A program made the translations under genes and the position numbers. Positions 1 to 8,043 of a DNA stretch of 64,000 nucleotides are shown piece by piece. This DNA is from Diplocloster modestus (GTDB lineage Bacteria; Bacillota; Clostridia; Lachnospirales; Lachnospiraceae): positions 19,681 to 83,680 of the forward strand of contig NZ_JAHQCX010000023.1 in assembly GCF_019042245.1 (NCBI RefSeq), in the 5' to 3' direction. The first letter of the stretch is position 1. Each line of letters opens with the position of its first letter. Below the pieces are notes generated by a model that saw only the letters and a program-made list of their open reading frames with translations, had not been told where the DNA came from and ran no database searches.

Positions 1-1
1 A

Positions 2-682
2 ATTTTTACCCATTTTGCCAGGGCAGATGAAAAAGATAAGGGATCGGTTCATGAGCAGATCCGGCGGTTTTCAGATTTTACGGGGCAGCTTGAGAAAGCG
101 GGGATATCCATACCACTGAAGCATTGTTCCAACAGCGCCGGAATTATTGAGCTGCCGGATGCGAATATGGATGCGGTCAGGGCAGGGATTTCTATCTATG
201 GCCTGTATCCTTCCGATGAAGTGGAGAAGAATACGGTGCGGTTAAAACCGGTTTTGTCTCTGTACAGCCGGGTGGTTTACGTGAAGGAGCTGCCGGCAGG
301 GGTTGGAATCAGTTACGGTTCCACTTTCGTCACAGAGCGAAGAACCGTGGTGGCTACGATTCCGGTCGGCTACGGTGACGGTTATCCACGGACCCTGTCT
401 AATAAAGGGGAAGTCCTTATTCGAGGCAGACGCGCGAAGATTCTGGGGAGAGTCTGTATGGATCAGTTCATGGTGGATGTCACAGAGATCGGAGGAGTCA
501 CCCAGGGGGACCTGGTGACCATGATCGGAACAGATGGTGGAGAAGAGATCAGCGTAGGGGAGTTGTCCGGACTCTCAGGCCGGTTTCACTATGAATTTGT
601 ATGTGATCTGGGGAAGCGGATTCCCAGAGTTTATAAGGAGCATGGAAGGACTGTGGAGACCAGGGATAATTTTGAGGAATAA
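2..682 (+). CDS. alr: Alanine racemase, 3' part (cut by window start)
   Basis: The protein is open from base 2 and lacks its N-terminal part, including the PLP-lysine region. It begins IFTHFARADE, a conserved barrel motif of alanine racemase, and continues through KHCSNSAG and the C-terminal beta domain. That domain contains GISYGSTFVT, VGYGDGYPR and GRVCMDQFMVDVT; the last holds the Cys-Met-Asp-Gln stretch typical of the family. The enzyme makes D-alanine for peptidoglycan in the cytoplasm. A MazF-like toxin follows 133 bases downstream on the same strand, an alr-ndoA order also known from Bacillus. An internal ATG at 167 is not the true start, because homology extends upstream of it. Confidence 0.95.
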   Translation: MFTHFARADEKDKGSVHEQIRRFSDFTGQLEKAGISIPLKHCSNSAGIIELPDANMDAVRAGISIYGLYPSDEVEKNTVRLKPVLSLYSRVVYVKELPAGVGISYGSTFVTERRTVVATIPVGYGDGYPRTLSNKGEVLIRGRRAKILGRVCMDQFMVDVTEIGGVTQGDLVTMIGTDGGEEISVGELSGLSGRFHYEFVCDLGKRIPRVYKEHGRTVETRDNFEE

Positions 683-815
683 AACCGTGTAAGAACATGT
701 CGGCAGAAAAATCACGGATACATAGTATACACGCAAAAGATCAGGCAATACTATAGGAAACGGCCAGATTTTGGCCAAAGGCCTATAGGATGACAAGGAA
801 AGAATTAAGCGGAGT

Positions 816-1172
816 GTGAATGTAGTGATTATAAAAAGAGGCGACATATTTTATGCGGATCTGCGGCCGGTAATCGGCAGCGAACAGGGCGGTATCCGCC
901 CCGTATTGATTATACAAAATGACGTTGGAAACAAACACAGCCCCACAGTGATTTGTGCGGCGATTACATCGAAAATGAATAAGCCCAAGCTGCCTACTCA
1001 TGTGGCACTGGATGCCCACAAATACGGAGTAGTGAAGGATTCTGTGATCCTGTTGGAACAGCTGCGCACAATTGATAAGAAACGGTTAAAAGATAAGGTA
1101 TGCCATCTGGATCAGGAAATCCTGGAAAAAGTGGATAAGGCCCTGCTCATCAGTTTGGATTTGGATACATAA
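816..1172 (+). CDS. ndoA: MazF/PemK-family endoribonuclease toxin (NdoA/EndoA-like)
   Basis: This 118-residue protein matches the NdoA/EndoA branch of MazF mRNA interferases along its whole length. Visible motifs are KRGDIFYADL, GSEQGGIRPVLIIQND, AAITSKMNKPKLPTHV and KDSVILLEQLRTIDK. Family members cut single-stranded mRNA at short sites and are held inactive by a MazE/NdoAI antitoxin. No antitoxin ORF fits in the 133 bases between alr and this gene, so the toxin is an orphan here. Two GTG starts are possible, at 816 and 825. The 825 start aligns better with the usual N-terminus and has GGAG about 10 bases upstream, so the shorter 115-aa form may be correct. Confidence 0.9.
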   Translation: MNVVIIKRGDIFYADLRPVIGSEQGGIRPVLIIQNDVGNKHSPTVICAAITSKMNKPKLPTHVALDAHKYGVVKDSVILLEQLRTIDKKRLKDKVCHLDQEILEKVDKALLISLDLDT

Positions 1173-1186
1173 GACGGGGACGTACC

Positions 1187-1215
1187 TTGACGCAGTACAG
1201 GCATCATGATATAGT
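1187..1215 (+). promoter_or_regulatory. Sigma-A-type promoter of the CNNM gene
   Basis: A TTGACG -35 box (1187-1192) and a TATAGT -10 box (1210-1215) are separated by exactly 17 bases. Transcription would start near 1222, giving a leader of about 170 bases before the ATG at 1393. Confidence 0.65.
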
Positions 1216-1224
1216 TTAAAAAAA

Positions 1225-1392
1225 TAGTAGCGCTCGAAAAAGCCTCGCTGACAATTTTTTATGCATCGCACGTAAGTGCCTAAAGTACAGGCACTAAGTG
1301 CTCATAGCGAAAAAAATAGTTAGATGGTTACACCATACCTGAATTAAGCCGCAGATAATGCGGCACTGAATGAAAAGGAGTTTGAGAAAAGA
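1225..1392 (+). promoter_or_regulatory. Structured 5' leader with the GCCGCA hairpin
   Basis: The predicted leader is rich in dyads. AGTGCCT/AGGCACT forms a 7-bp stem around 1274-1294, nested in GCAC/GTGC and TCGC/GCGA pairs. At 1348-1364 a perfect stem GCCGCA/TGCGGC with loop GATAA is preceded by the block CATACCTGAATT and followed by ACTG. The same block, hairpin and flank recur before polA (about 30.9-31.1 kb), and the hairpin recurs before the gene at 4795. A role in RNA-level control is inference. Confidence 0.5.
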
Positions 1393-2754
1393 ATGGAAGA
1401 TGGCGGCAGTCCCAGTATAGGGATTCTGGTTTTCCTGGTATTTGTCCTGATCGATGCCCTGTTTTACGGGTTTGGAGCGGCACTGCAGGCGATTAACAAC
1501 AAGCAGGTCGAGGAACGGGCCCAGTCAGGCGATAAGAAGGCAATGAAGCTGAAGGCGATGATGGACAACCCGATCCCATTTATCAACGCGAATCAGTTAT
1601 CCGTGACATTGATGGCGATTATCATAGGTTTCTATGAAGTCAGGATCTGTTCCATAACGGTTTACCGCTGGATGGTTTCCGATGCCTGGCCGGAGCTGAC
1701 ACTGAGAATCCCGCCGGTAGTGCTGGAAAGAGGCGTACTGGTAGTTATAACGGCCGTATTTGTATACCTTCTGTTAAGTTTCGGGGTCCTGGCTCCAAAG
1801 AAAATAGCGGAACGAAAGCCCGAGAGTTTTGCCTATGGGCTGGTAGGTCTGATGAGTGCTGTTACAACCATACTTTATCCGCTTACATATTTGATCACGA
1901 AGACTTCGAATTTCTGTGTACGGATTTTGGGGATGGACCCGCATTCGGGACCGGGAGTGACGGAGGACGAGATTATTTCCATGGTGCATGAAGGCCATGA
2001 GCAGGGAGTTCTGGAAGCCAGCGAAGCGGAAATGATCACAAATATTGTAGAGTTCGGAGAGAAAGAAGCCAAAGATATTATGACCCACCGGAAAAATATC
2101 GTGGCGATGGAGAACAGCCAGACCCTGGAGGAAGCTTACCGCTTTGTGGTGGAGCAGAACAAATCCAGATTTCCCGTATATGAAGAGGACATCGATAATA
2201 TAACAGGAATACTGCATCTTAAAGACGTTATGGTCTGTTACCAGAAGGAAGAGCAGCGCTGTCTCCCGATCAGCCAGGTGGAAGGCCTGGTTCGTCCGGT
2301 GGTGTTTATCCCTGAGACCAGGAATATCGACCTTCTGTTTAAAAGTATGCAGTCCCTGAAAATGCATATGGTAATCGTGGTGGATGAATATGGACAGACC
2401 GAAGGTCTGGTAGCCATGGAAGATATCCTGGAAGAAATCGTGGGAAGCATTCTGGATGAATATGATGAAGATGAGGAGCAGATCGAGGAGCAGGCTGACG
2501 GTACCTACCGGATGGAGGGAATGACCGAATTGGAGGACATCGAGGACCTGCTGGGAATAGAATTTGCAGAAGAATACGAGACTTTGAACGGTTTTCTGAT
2601 ATCACTGCTGGAGCGGATACCAAAGGACGGGGAAGCCTTTACCGTGGAATATGAGGGCTATCTCTTCCATGTGCTGTCTGTGGAAAATAAGATGATTCAG
2701 GAAGTAAGTGTTGAGAAAATTCCGGAGACGGAAACGATTAGGGAAGATGAGTAA
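1393..2754 (+). CDS. CNNM/CBS-domain membrane protein (HlyC/CorC family)
   Basis: The 453-residue protein has the standard order of the family: an N-terminal CNNM domain with about four hydrophobic segments (residues 7-160), a tandem CBS pair (about 215-335, with DIMTHRKNIVA, SRFPVYEEDIDNITGILHLKDV and MVIVVDEYGQTEGLVAMEDILEEIVG), and a C-terminal CorC_HlyC domain. Homologues are linked to Mg2+/cation export or homeostasis; the old name hemolysin is misleading. The start follows AAAAGGAG with good spacing. The stop codon abuts the ATG of the next gene (TAAATG), so the two are probably co-translated. Confidence 0.92.
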   Translation: MEDGGSPSIGILVFLVFVLIDALFYGFGAALQAINNKQVEERAQSGDKKAMKLKAMMDNPIPFINANQLSVTLMAIIIGFYEVRICSITVYRWMVSDAWPELTLRIPPVVLERGVLVVITAVFVYLLLSFGVLAPKKIAERKPESFAYGLVGLMSAVTTILYPLTYLITKTSNFCVRILGMDPHSGPGVTEDEIISMVHEGHEQGVLEASEAEMITNIVEFGEKEAKDIMTHRKNIVAMENSQTLEEAYRFVVEQNKSRFPVYEEDIDNITGILHLKDVMVCYQKEEQRCLPISQVEGLVRPVVFIPETRNIDLLFKSMQSLKMHMVIVVDEYGQTEGLVAMEDILEEIVGSILDEYDEDEEQIEEQADGTYRMEGMTELEDIEDLLGIEFAEEYETLNGFLISLLERIPKDGEAFTVEYEGYLFHVLSVENKMIQEVSVEKIPETETIREDE

Positions 2755-3687
2755 ATGGATCTGTTAATGGTTATAGAAAAAATGATTTCGCTGTTTCTGA
2801 TGATATTAATCGGGTACGCGGCGAACAAAGCAGGAATTCTGGACGGAACGGGCAATCAGAGACTATCGGCATTGATACTGAATATCTGCTGCCCGCTCCT
2901 GATCGTATCCGCTGTGGCCGGCGGAAATGCGAACGGCAGCAAATCAGAAGCTTTTATGGTGCTGGGCCTGGCATTTCTGCTCTATATTGCTTTGGGAGTC
3001 ATAAGCCTTATGGTTCCCAGGCTTTTTCATGTAAAAGACAATCAAAAAGGCCTGTTTCAGTTTATGACCATCTTTCCCAACGTGGGATTCATGGGATTCC
3101 CGGTGGCACAGGTAATATTCGGAACAGAATCTTTATTCTATGCGTCTATGTTTAACCTGGCTTTTAACCTGCTGGCCTTTACACTGGGAGTCTATCTGAT
3201 CCAGAAGGATGTATCCGACGGAACAGCTGGTAAAATCAACTGGAAAAAGATCTGTAATATGGGAACCCTGATGGCTGTGCTGGCTATGCTGATTTATCTG
3301 CTGGATTTAAAGCTGCCGGATGTGATCGTGGATACCTGTTCCATTGTGGGAAATGCGACCACGCCGCTGTCTATGATCGTGATCGGCTCGACCATGGCGG
3401 GAATATCACTGAAGTCTGTATTCACGGACGGTAAGGCCTATCTGTTCAGCATCATGAAGGTGATACTCATACCGGGCCTGTTCTGGCTGGTGGGTCATTT
3501 GTTTATAGAAAATCCGATCGTGCTGGGGCTTCTGGTTATCATCGCAGGGATGCCCTGCGCCAGTATTACAGCCATGTTCGCCATCGAATATCACAGCGAT
3601 GCGAATACCGCATCCAGGTATGTGTTCATGACCACGCTCATGTCCTTCCTGTCCATACCGGTGCTGGCCCTGCTGTTGTCTATGTAG
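2755..3687 (+). CDS. AEC-family (auxin efflux carrier-like) permease
   Basis: A 310-residue integral membrane protein with about ten hydrophobic segments and the two-fold repeat of the AEC family. GFMGFPVAQVIFG lies in the first half, and TTPLSMIVIGSTMAG plus MPCASITAMFA in the second. Bacterial members carry small organic acids such as malate or malonate, but the substrate cannot be read from the sequence. The ATG begins directly after the upstream stop codon, so expression probably depends on translational coupling with the CNNM gene. A large nested inverted repeat starts just after its stop codon and may end the transcript. Confidence 0.88.
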   Translation: MDLLMVIEKMISLFLMILIGYAANKAGILDGTGNQRLSALILNICCPLLIVSAVAGGNANGSKSEAFMVLGLAFLLYIALGVISLMVPRLFHVKDNQKGLFQFMTIFPNVGFMGFPVAQVIFGTESLFYASMFNLAFNLLAFTLGVYLIQKDVSDGTAGKINWKKICNMGTLMAVLAMLIYLLDLKLPDVIVDTCSIVGNATTPLSMIVIGSTMAGISLKSVFTDGKAYLFSIMKVILIPGLFWLVGHLFIENPIVLGLLVIIAGMPCASITAMFAIEYHSDANTASRYVFMTTLMSFLSIPVLALLLSM

Positions 3688-3688
3688 A

Positions 3689-3858
3689 GAGGGGACTGGC
3701 TCCTTTCGGCAGTAAAGCGGAACTGTTCAGCGGCTAATGGAGAAAGGTGCCTGTCCCCGGAAGTTGACTCGAACAGGCCCGTATCCGGGGACAGGCACCT
3801 TTCTCCACGCAGCCGTTTGGTCTGACTTACGCTGCTGCCGAAAGGAGCCAGTCCCCTC
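3689..3858. repeat. 170-bp nested inverted repeat (two-tier hairpin)
   Basis: Outer arms of 24 bases (3689-3712 and 3835-3858) are exact reverse complements. Inner arms of 22 bases (3739-3760 and 3785-3806, containing GGTGCCTGTCCCC) are also exact. About 26 unpaired bases on each side form a large internal loop, with partial pairing GCGGCT/AGCCG. It lies between the AEC gene and the yebC promoter. It may act as a terminator or REP/MITE-like unit; it has no long T-run. Confidence 0.85.
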
Positions 3859-3876
3859 CCAGCATGTAATTGTATC

Positions 3877-3905
3877 TTGTCATTTAAAACAAAGGATGTT
3901 AAAAT
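3877..3905 (+). promoter_or_regulatory. Promoter of yebC
   Basis: TTGTCA (3877-3882) and TAAAAT (3900-3905) are spaced by 17 bases, about 40 bases before the yebC ATG. Confidence 0.55.
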
Positions 3906-3945
3906 ACAGAATGGATATTTTTGTAGAAAGAAGAGGAGAATAGTT

Positions 3946-4674
3946 ATGTCCGGACATTCGAAATTTGCAAATATCAAACATAAAAAAGAGCGGAATGACT
4001 CGGCAAAAGGAAAGGTATTTACGATAATTGGAAGAGAAATTGCCGTTGCGGTCAAAGAGGGCGGAGCAGATCCGGCCAATAACAGCAGACTGCGGGACGT
4101 AATTGCCAAAGCGAAGGCCAACAATATGCCCAACGATACCATAGACCGGGGAATAAAAAAGGCGGCCGGAGACGCGAATTCCGTAAATTATGAATATGTC
4201 TCCTATGAGGGATACGGCCCCAGCGGAATAGCGGTGATCGTGGACGCACTGACTGATAATAAGAACCGAACCGCGGCCAATGTGCGCAGCGCATTTACAA
4301 AAGGCAACGGCAATATCGGTACACCCGGCTGTGTGTCTTTTATGTTCGACAAAAAAGGCCAGATCATCATCGACAAAGAAGAGTGCGATATGGATGCGGA
4401 CGATATCATGATGACAGCGCTTGACGCGGGAGCGGAAGATTTTTCTGAAGAAGAGGACAGCTTTGAAATAATCACAGATCCGGATGATTTCAGCAGTGTG
4501 CGGGAAAAATTAGAAGAGGCTAAGATCCCGATGGCCAACGCAGAAGTGACCATGATTCCCCAGACATGGGTGGAAACCATCAGCGACGATGACCGGAAAT
4601 GGTTCCAGAAAACATTGGATCTGCTGGACGAAGATGATGACGTGCAAAACGTATATCATAATTTGGATGAATAA
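3946..4674 (+). CDS. yebC: YebC/PmpR-family regulator / translation factor
   Basis: The 242-residue protein begins MSGHSKFANIKHKKERND, the signature N-terminus of the family, and contains the conserved NNMPNDTIDRGIKKA and YEGYGPSGIAVIVDALTDN. Members have been described as DNA-binding regulators and, more recently, as ribosome-associated factors that relieve stalling at proline-rich stretches. The start at 3946 is chosen because AGAAGAGGAG lies just upstream and the family begins there. The reading frame stays open further upstream to 3877, but the extra residues are not family-like and overlap the promoter. The length is normal. Confidence 0.95.
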   Translation: MSGHSKFANIKHKKERNDSAKGKVFTIIGREIAVAVKEGGADPANNSRLRDVIAKAKANNMPNDTIDRGIKKAAGDANSVNYEYVSYEGYGPSGIAVIVDALTDNKNRTAANVRSAFTKGNGNIGTPGCVSFMFDKKGQIIIDKEECDMDADDIMMTALDAGAEDFSEEEDSFEIITDPDDFSSVREKLEEAKIPMANAEVTMIPQTWVETISDDDRKWFQKTLDLLDEDDDVQNVYHNLDE

Positions 4675-4744
4675 AGAGTAAAAGCGGAACACGAAGTATC
4701 AGGGCGCCAATAGGTCAGAAATATCGGTGTGTCAGCGGAAATTA

Positions 4745-4765
4745 GCCGCAGTGAATGCGGCACTG
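4745..4765 (+). promoter_or_regulatory. Leader hairpin GCCGCA-GTGAA-TGCGGC
   Basis: A perfect 6-bp stem with a 5-nt loop, followed by ACTGG, ends about 30 bases before the ATG at 4795. It belongs to the same hairpin family as the copies before the CNNM gene and polA. Confidence 0.55.
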
Positions 4766-4794
4766 GTGGAAATTAATTTTACGGAGGAAAGCTC

Positions 4795-5739
4795 ATGGAA
4801 TTTATCGAAGGAAAATGCCCGAAATGCCAGGGAGTGCTGCAGATTCCCGGGGATCGTGACAAAATCATCTGTATGTACTGCGGTGAGGAAATCGAAACAG
4901 CTGCCGCGGTAAAGCAGGAAGAAACACAAAAACAGGCCGACGCGGAAAAAAAGAAAAAAGATGAGAGAGCCTACGAGCGGGATTATCAGATGGCCATAGA
5001 GGGAGTTCCCAAGATATTATTCAACATGGACCAGCCGTTGGTAAACTTCAAGAAAGGCCTGTATGAGGGAGCCTTCCGGAAGCATTATATGCAGCATATC
5101 GTGACATTGGAAGCGATTGAGAGTGTCTATCAGATGGCAGAGGACAAAGACCGTGTGTTAAATGACCTGTCCATGGCAGTGGTGGAGAAGGCGCGCAAAG
5201 AGCTGGAGCCCGTCACGAGAAAAGGTCCCCGGAGCCAGAAAATCATGGATTTTAATATGGGGCTGGTTGTTTTTGCCATACCTACCATTCTGGAGTATAA
5301 AGGAGAGTCCTCCGATCCGTTGGCAGACCGGATTCTGGAACTATGGAACAAGGAGTTTCCGCAGCACCATGTGGGAAAAGCCACCTTTGCGGATATCAAC
5401 GGTGGATTCCGCAGAAAATTCTGTTATATCACCACAGCAGTCTGTGAGAGTCTGGGGAAACCCGATGACTGCTACGAATTGACCCTTCTTCGCAATTACA
5501 GAGATCAATATCTGGCCAATCAGGACGGCGGGGAGGCGATTATCAAAGAGTATTATGATATCGCTCCGACGATCGTCAAGAGGATCAATAAACGCACGGA
5601 CCGCAGAGAAGTTTATGAAAGTATTTGGGAGCAATATCTGTCTCCCTGCATAAAACTAATAGAAGAAGATAAAAACACAGAGTGCCAGGAGATTTATTCC
5701 CAGATGGTAAGAGAATTACAGAAAGAATACCTTTTCTAA
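4795..5739 (+). CDS. Zinc-ribbon protein with a C-terminal CFI-box domain
   Basis: This 314-residue protein starts with a rubredoxin-like zinc ribbon (CPKCQG near residue 8, CMYCGEE near 28), followed by a charged Lys/Gln/Glu-rich linker (about 40-62) and a helical middle region. The C-terminal part has FCYITTAVCESLGKPDDCYEL and LRNYRDQYLA, which matches the motif known as CFI-box-CTERM. That domain occurs in many Firmicutes proteins with unrelated N-termini, and its role is unknown. There is no signal peptide or membrane segment. The start follows TACGGAGG, about 8 bases upstream. The function cannot be assigned. Confidence 0.85.
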   Translation: MEFIEGKCPKCQGVLQIPGDRDKIICMYCGEEIETAAAVKQEETQKQADAEKKKKDERAYERDYQMAIEGVPKILFNMDQPLVNFKKGLYEGAFRKHYMQHIVTLEAIESVYQMAEDKDRVLNDLSMAVVEKARKELEPVTRKGPRSQKIMDFNMGLVVFAIPTILEYKGESSDPLADRILELWNKEFPQHHVGKATFADINGGFRRKFCYITTAVCESLGKPDDCYELTLLRNYRDQYLANQDGGEAIIKEYYDIAPTIVKRINKRTDRREVYESIWEQYLSPCIKLIEEDKNTECQEIYSQMVRELQKEYLF

Positions 5740-5773
5740 GCTGTCCCGTGTGTTTTGACCGAAGGAGGATACA

Positions 5774-7057
5774 ATGAGCAAAGAATATCGATTGGAGACA
5801 AAGTGCATCCAGTCAGGATGGAAACCTAAAAAAGGGGAACCCAGAGTCTTACCGATCTACCAGAGTACCACATTCAAATATGACACCACCGATGAAATGG
5901 GCAGGCTGTTTGACCTGGAGGATTCCGGGTATTTCTATACCCGTCTTCAGAACCCCACCAACGATTACGTAGCGTCCAAGATCGCGGACCTGGAAGGCGG
6001 AGTCGCTGCGATGCTGACCTCTTCCGGCCAGGCGGCTAATTTCTATGCGGTAGCCAACATCTGCCAGGCCGGTGATCATATCGTATGTTCCAGCACCGTA
6101 TACGGCGGAACCTTTAACCTGTACGGAGCGACCCTGAAAAAGATGGGAATCGAGTGTACCTTTGTAAATCCGGATGCGGATGCAGAGGAGTTAAACAAGG
6201 CATTTTGTGAAAATACCAAAGCTGTAGTGGCGGAGTCGGTAGCGAATCCGGCCCTGGTGGTTCTGGACATAGAGAAGTTTGCTGGAATCGCCCATGCCCA
6301 TGGGGTTCCGTTAATTATCGACAATACGTTCCCCACCCCTATCAACTGCCGTCCCTTTGAATGGGGAGCCGACATCGTAACCCATTCCACCACGAAATAC
6401 ATGGACGGTCATGCAATGTGCGTGGGCGGCTGCATCGTGGACAGCGGGAACTTCGACTGGGAAGCCTACGCAGATAAATTCCCGGGACTGACCACTCCGG
6501 ATCCTACATACCACGGTATCGTTTATACGCAGAAATTCGGAAAAGGCGCTTATATTACCAAGGCTACAGTCCAGCTCATGCGTGACCTGGGTTCCATTCA
6601 GTCCCCCCAGAACGCGTTTCTTCTGAATGTAGGCCTGGAGACTCTGGCCCTTCGTATGGAACGCCATTGCTTTAACGCGGGCAGGGTAGCGGAATACCTG
6701 GCTGGTCATGAGAAGATAGAGTTTGTCAACTATGCGGGGCTGCCCGGGGACAAATATCATGCGCTGGCACAAAAATATATGCCCAAAGGGACCTGCGGTG
6801 TCATCTCCTTCGGCCTGAAAGGCGGCAGGGAAGCGGCTATCCGGTTTATGGATCACTTACAGCTGGCAGCCATCGTTACCCATGTGGCGGATGCCAGAAC
6901 CAGCGTGCTTCATCCGGCCAGCCATACGCATCGCCAGCTGAACGATGAACAGCTGCTGGAAGCCGGCGTGACTCCGGGCATGATCCGGTTCTCCGTTGGG
7001 ATTGAAAATATTGAGGATATCCTGGAAGATTTGGAGCAGGCTTTGGATTTTGCTTAA
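5774..7057 (+). CDS. metY: O-acetylhomoserine aminocarboxypropyltransferase (sulfhydrylase)
   Basis: This 427-residue PLP enzyme belongs to the Cys/Met-metabolism fold-type I family. Visible features are the N-terminal ETKCIQSGW and PIYQSTTFKY, the PLP-phosphate loop MLTSSGQAAN, DNTFPTP with the conserved Asp, and the Schiff-base lysine in THSTTKYMDGH. The C-terminus has SHTHRQL and IRFSVGIENIEDI. It makes homocysteine (and can make cysteine) from O-acetylhomoserine and sulfide. Length and motifs favour MetY over cystathionine enzymes. AAGGAGG lies a few bases upstream of the start. The 34-bp gap upstream leaves no room for a SAM riboswitch next to the gene. Confidence 0.95.
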   Translation: MSKEYRLETKCIQSGWKPKKGEPRVLPIYQSTTFKYDTTDEMGRLFDLEDSGYFYTRLQNPTNDYVASKIADLEGGVAAMLTSSGQAANFYAVANICQAGDHIVCSSTVYGGTFNLYGATLKKMGIECTFVNPDADAEELNKAFCENTKAVVAESVANPALVVLDIEKFAGIAHAHGVPLIIDNTFPTPINCRPFEWGADIVTHSTTKYMDGHAMCVGGCIVDSGNFDWEAYADKFPGLTTPDPTYHGIVYTQKFGKGAYITKATVQLMRDLGSIQSPQNAFLLNVGLETLALRMERHCFNAGRVAEYLAGHEKIEFVNYAGLPGDKYHALAQKYMPKGTCGVISFGLKGGREAAIRFMDHLQLAAIVTHVADARTSVLHPASHTHRQLNDEQLLEAGVTPGMIRFSVGIENIEDILEDLEQALDFA

Positions 7058-7457
7058 ATTATACTGAACTAAGAGACGACCGACTGATGGAGAGGGGCCG
7101 GGCCTGATACCACCGGGAATCCGGGGAACGAAACGGCCTGCCCTTGATTCGGGATGCCGGGGAAAAATTCTTATAGCGGAAAAAGCAACCGGATAAGCAG
7201 CTCCGGGAGCCTCTGGAAACGGCGGGGATGCTTCTTCCTTTTGGAAAGGCGGTATAACAGTACAGACATTGGTGCCAGGTTTGAAAGTCTTGTAGCCGTT
7301 AGCATTATGTCTCTCTGGACGGATATCACTAAGGACCACATGAAATTTTGACCTGGCAGCCTCTTAATTTTTCTGCATCGAGAGAGCGGTAGCCTCCGTG
7401 CTCATCAAGCTGAAGGAGGCGCTCTGCTTAAATCATCCGGTTTAAAACCATGTTCTA
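7058..7457. other. Gene-poor stretch without a recognisable gene
   Basis: About 400 bases after metY hold no convincing ORF. The only clear structure is a dyad around 7385-7430, in which AGAGCG-GCCTCC pairs with GGAGGCGCTCT. No T-run follows it. Together with the remnants at 7458-8000 this looks like a decayed accessory region. Confidence 0.5.
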
Positions 7458-7616
7458 TCAAAATTTTTTTAGCAATTCTATATTCTCTTTGTATAAAAGC
7501 ATAAATTGTTTTCGAAAATCTGCTCTTTCCGCATCAGAAAAAGCTTGAATCGCCAAACGCATTACACCCTCGCAGGACTGTGCAAGGAGTTCGAATGACT
7601 GAATATAATAGGCCAT
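7458..7616 (-). pseudogene. Possible gene fragment, C-terminal 52 residues of an unknown protein
   Basis: On the minus strand a 52-codon segment ends in a stop at 7458 and has an amphipathic, protein-like composition (FELLAQSCEGVMRL, FRKQFMLLYKENIELL). It has no ribosome binding site. The frame continues upstream only into sequence that is clearly the + strand kinase remnant. The join near 7617 is therefore probably a recombination scar. The family is not recognised. Confidence 0.35.
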
Positions 7617-8000
7617 GTTGCGGTGGAGTTCCGAATTGCGGATACCGGTATTGGTATGAAACCGGAGTTTATGGAGCGGCTCTTTGATTCCTTTACCCGG
7701 GAACAGGACAGCCGGGTCAGTCAAATTGAAGGCACCGGTCTCGGCATGGCCATCACTAAGATGATCGTAGATAGTTGTTGGAAGAGATGGGAGATCAGGT
7801 AGAAATTGCGGAAAACGGGCAGGAATGTGTGAGACGCAGGTGACATTCCCATATTAACCATGACGGCGGACGCTTTTGTGGAGGATATTGAAATGGCCCG
7901 TAAGGCCGGTATGAATAGTCATCTTTCAAAACCACTGAACATTCCGGTCATGCTGCGGGAGATACAGCGATTTCTCAGTCCAGAGAACAAATTGGAATAA
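7617..8000 (+). pseudogene. Remnant of a hybrid histidine kinase / response regulator
   Basis: Two pieces of one protein can be read on the + strand. From 7617 the frame gives VEFRIADTGIGM, FDSFTREQD and EGTGLGMAITKM, the N, G1 and G2 boxes of a HATPase domain. After a break near 7776 and a frame change, the tail reads ILTMTADAFVEDI, KAGMNSHLSKPLN and LREIQRFL, ending in TAA at 7998-8000. That tail is the C-terminal half of a receiver domain with the conserved Lys. The HisKA domain, most of the HATPase and the phosphorylated Asp region are missing. The gene is dead. Confidence 0.85.
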
Positions 8001-8043
8001 AAGAGTAATAAGATTAGACGGCTGCGGTTTTATAATAGGGTTC

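Noticed and set aside
5740..5773. SAM riboswitch or T-box before metY
   Set aside because: The gap is 34 bases, too short, and has no matching sequence.
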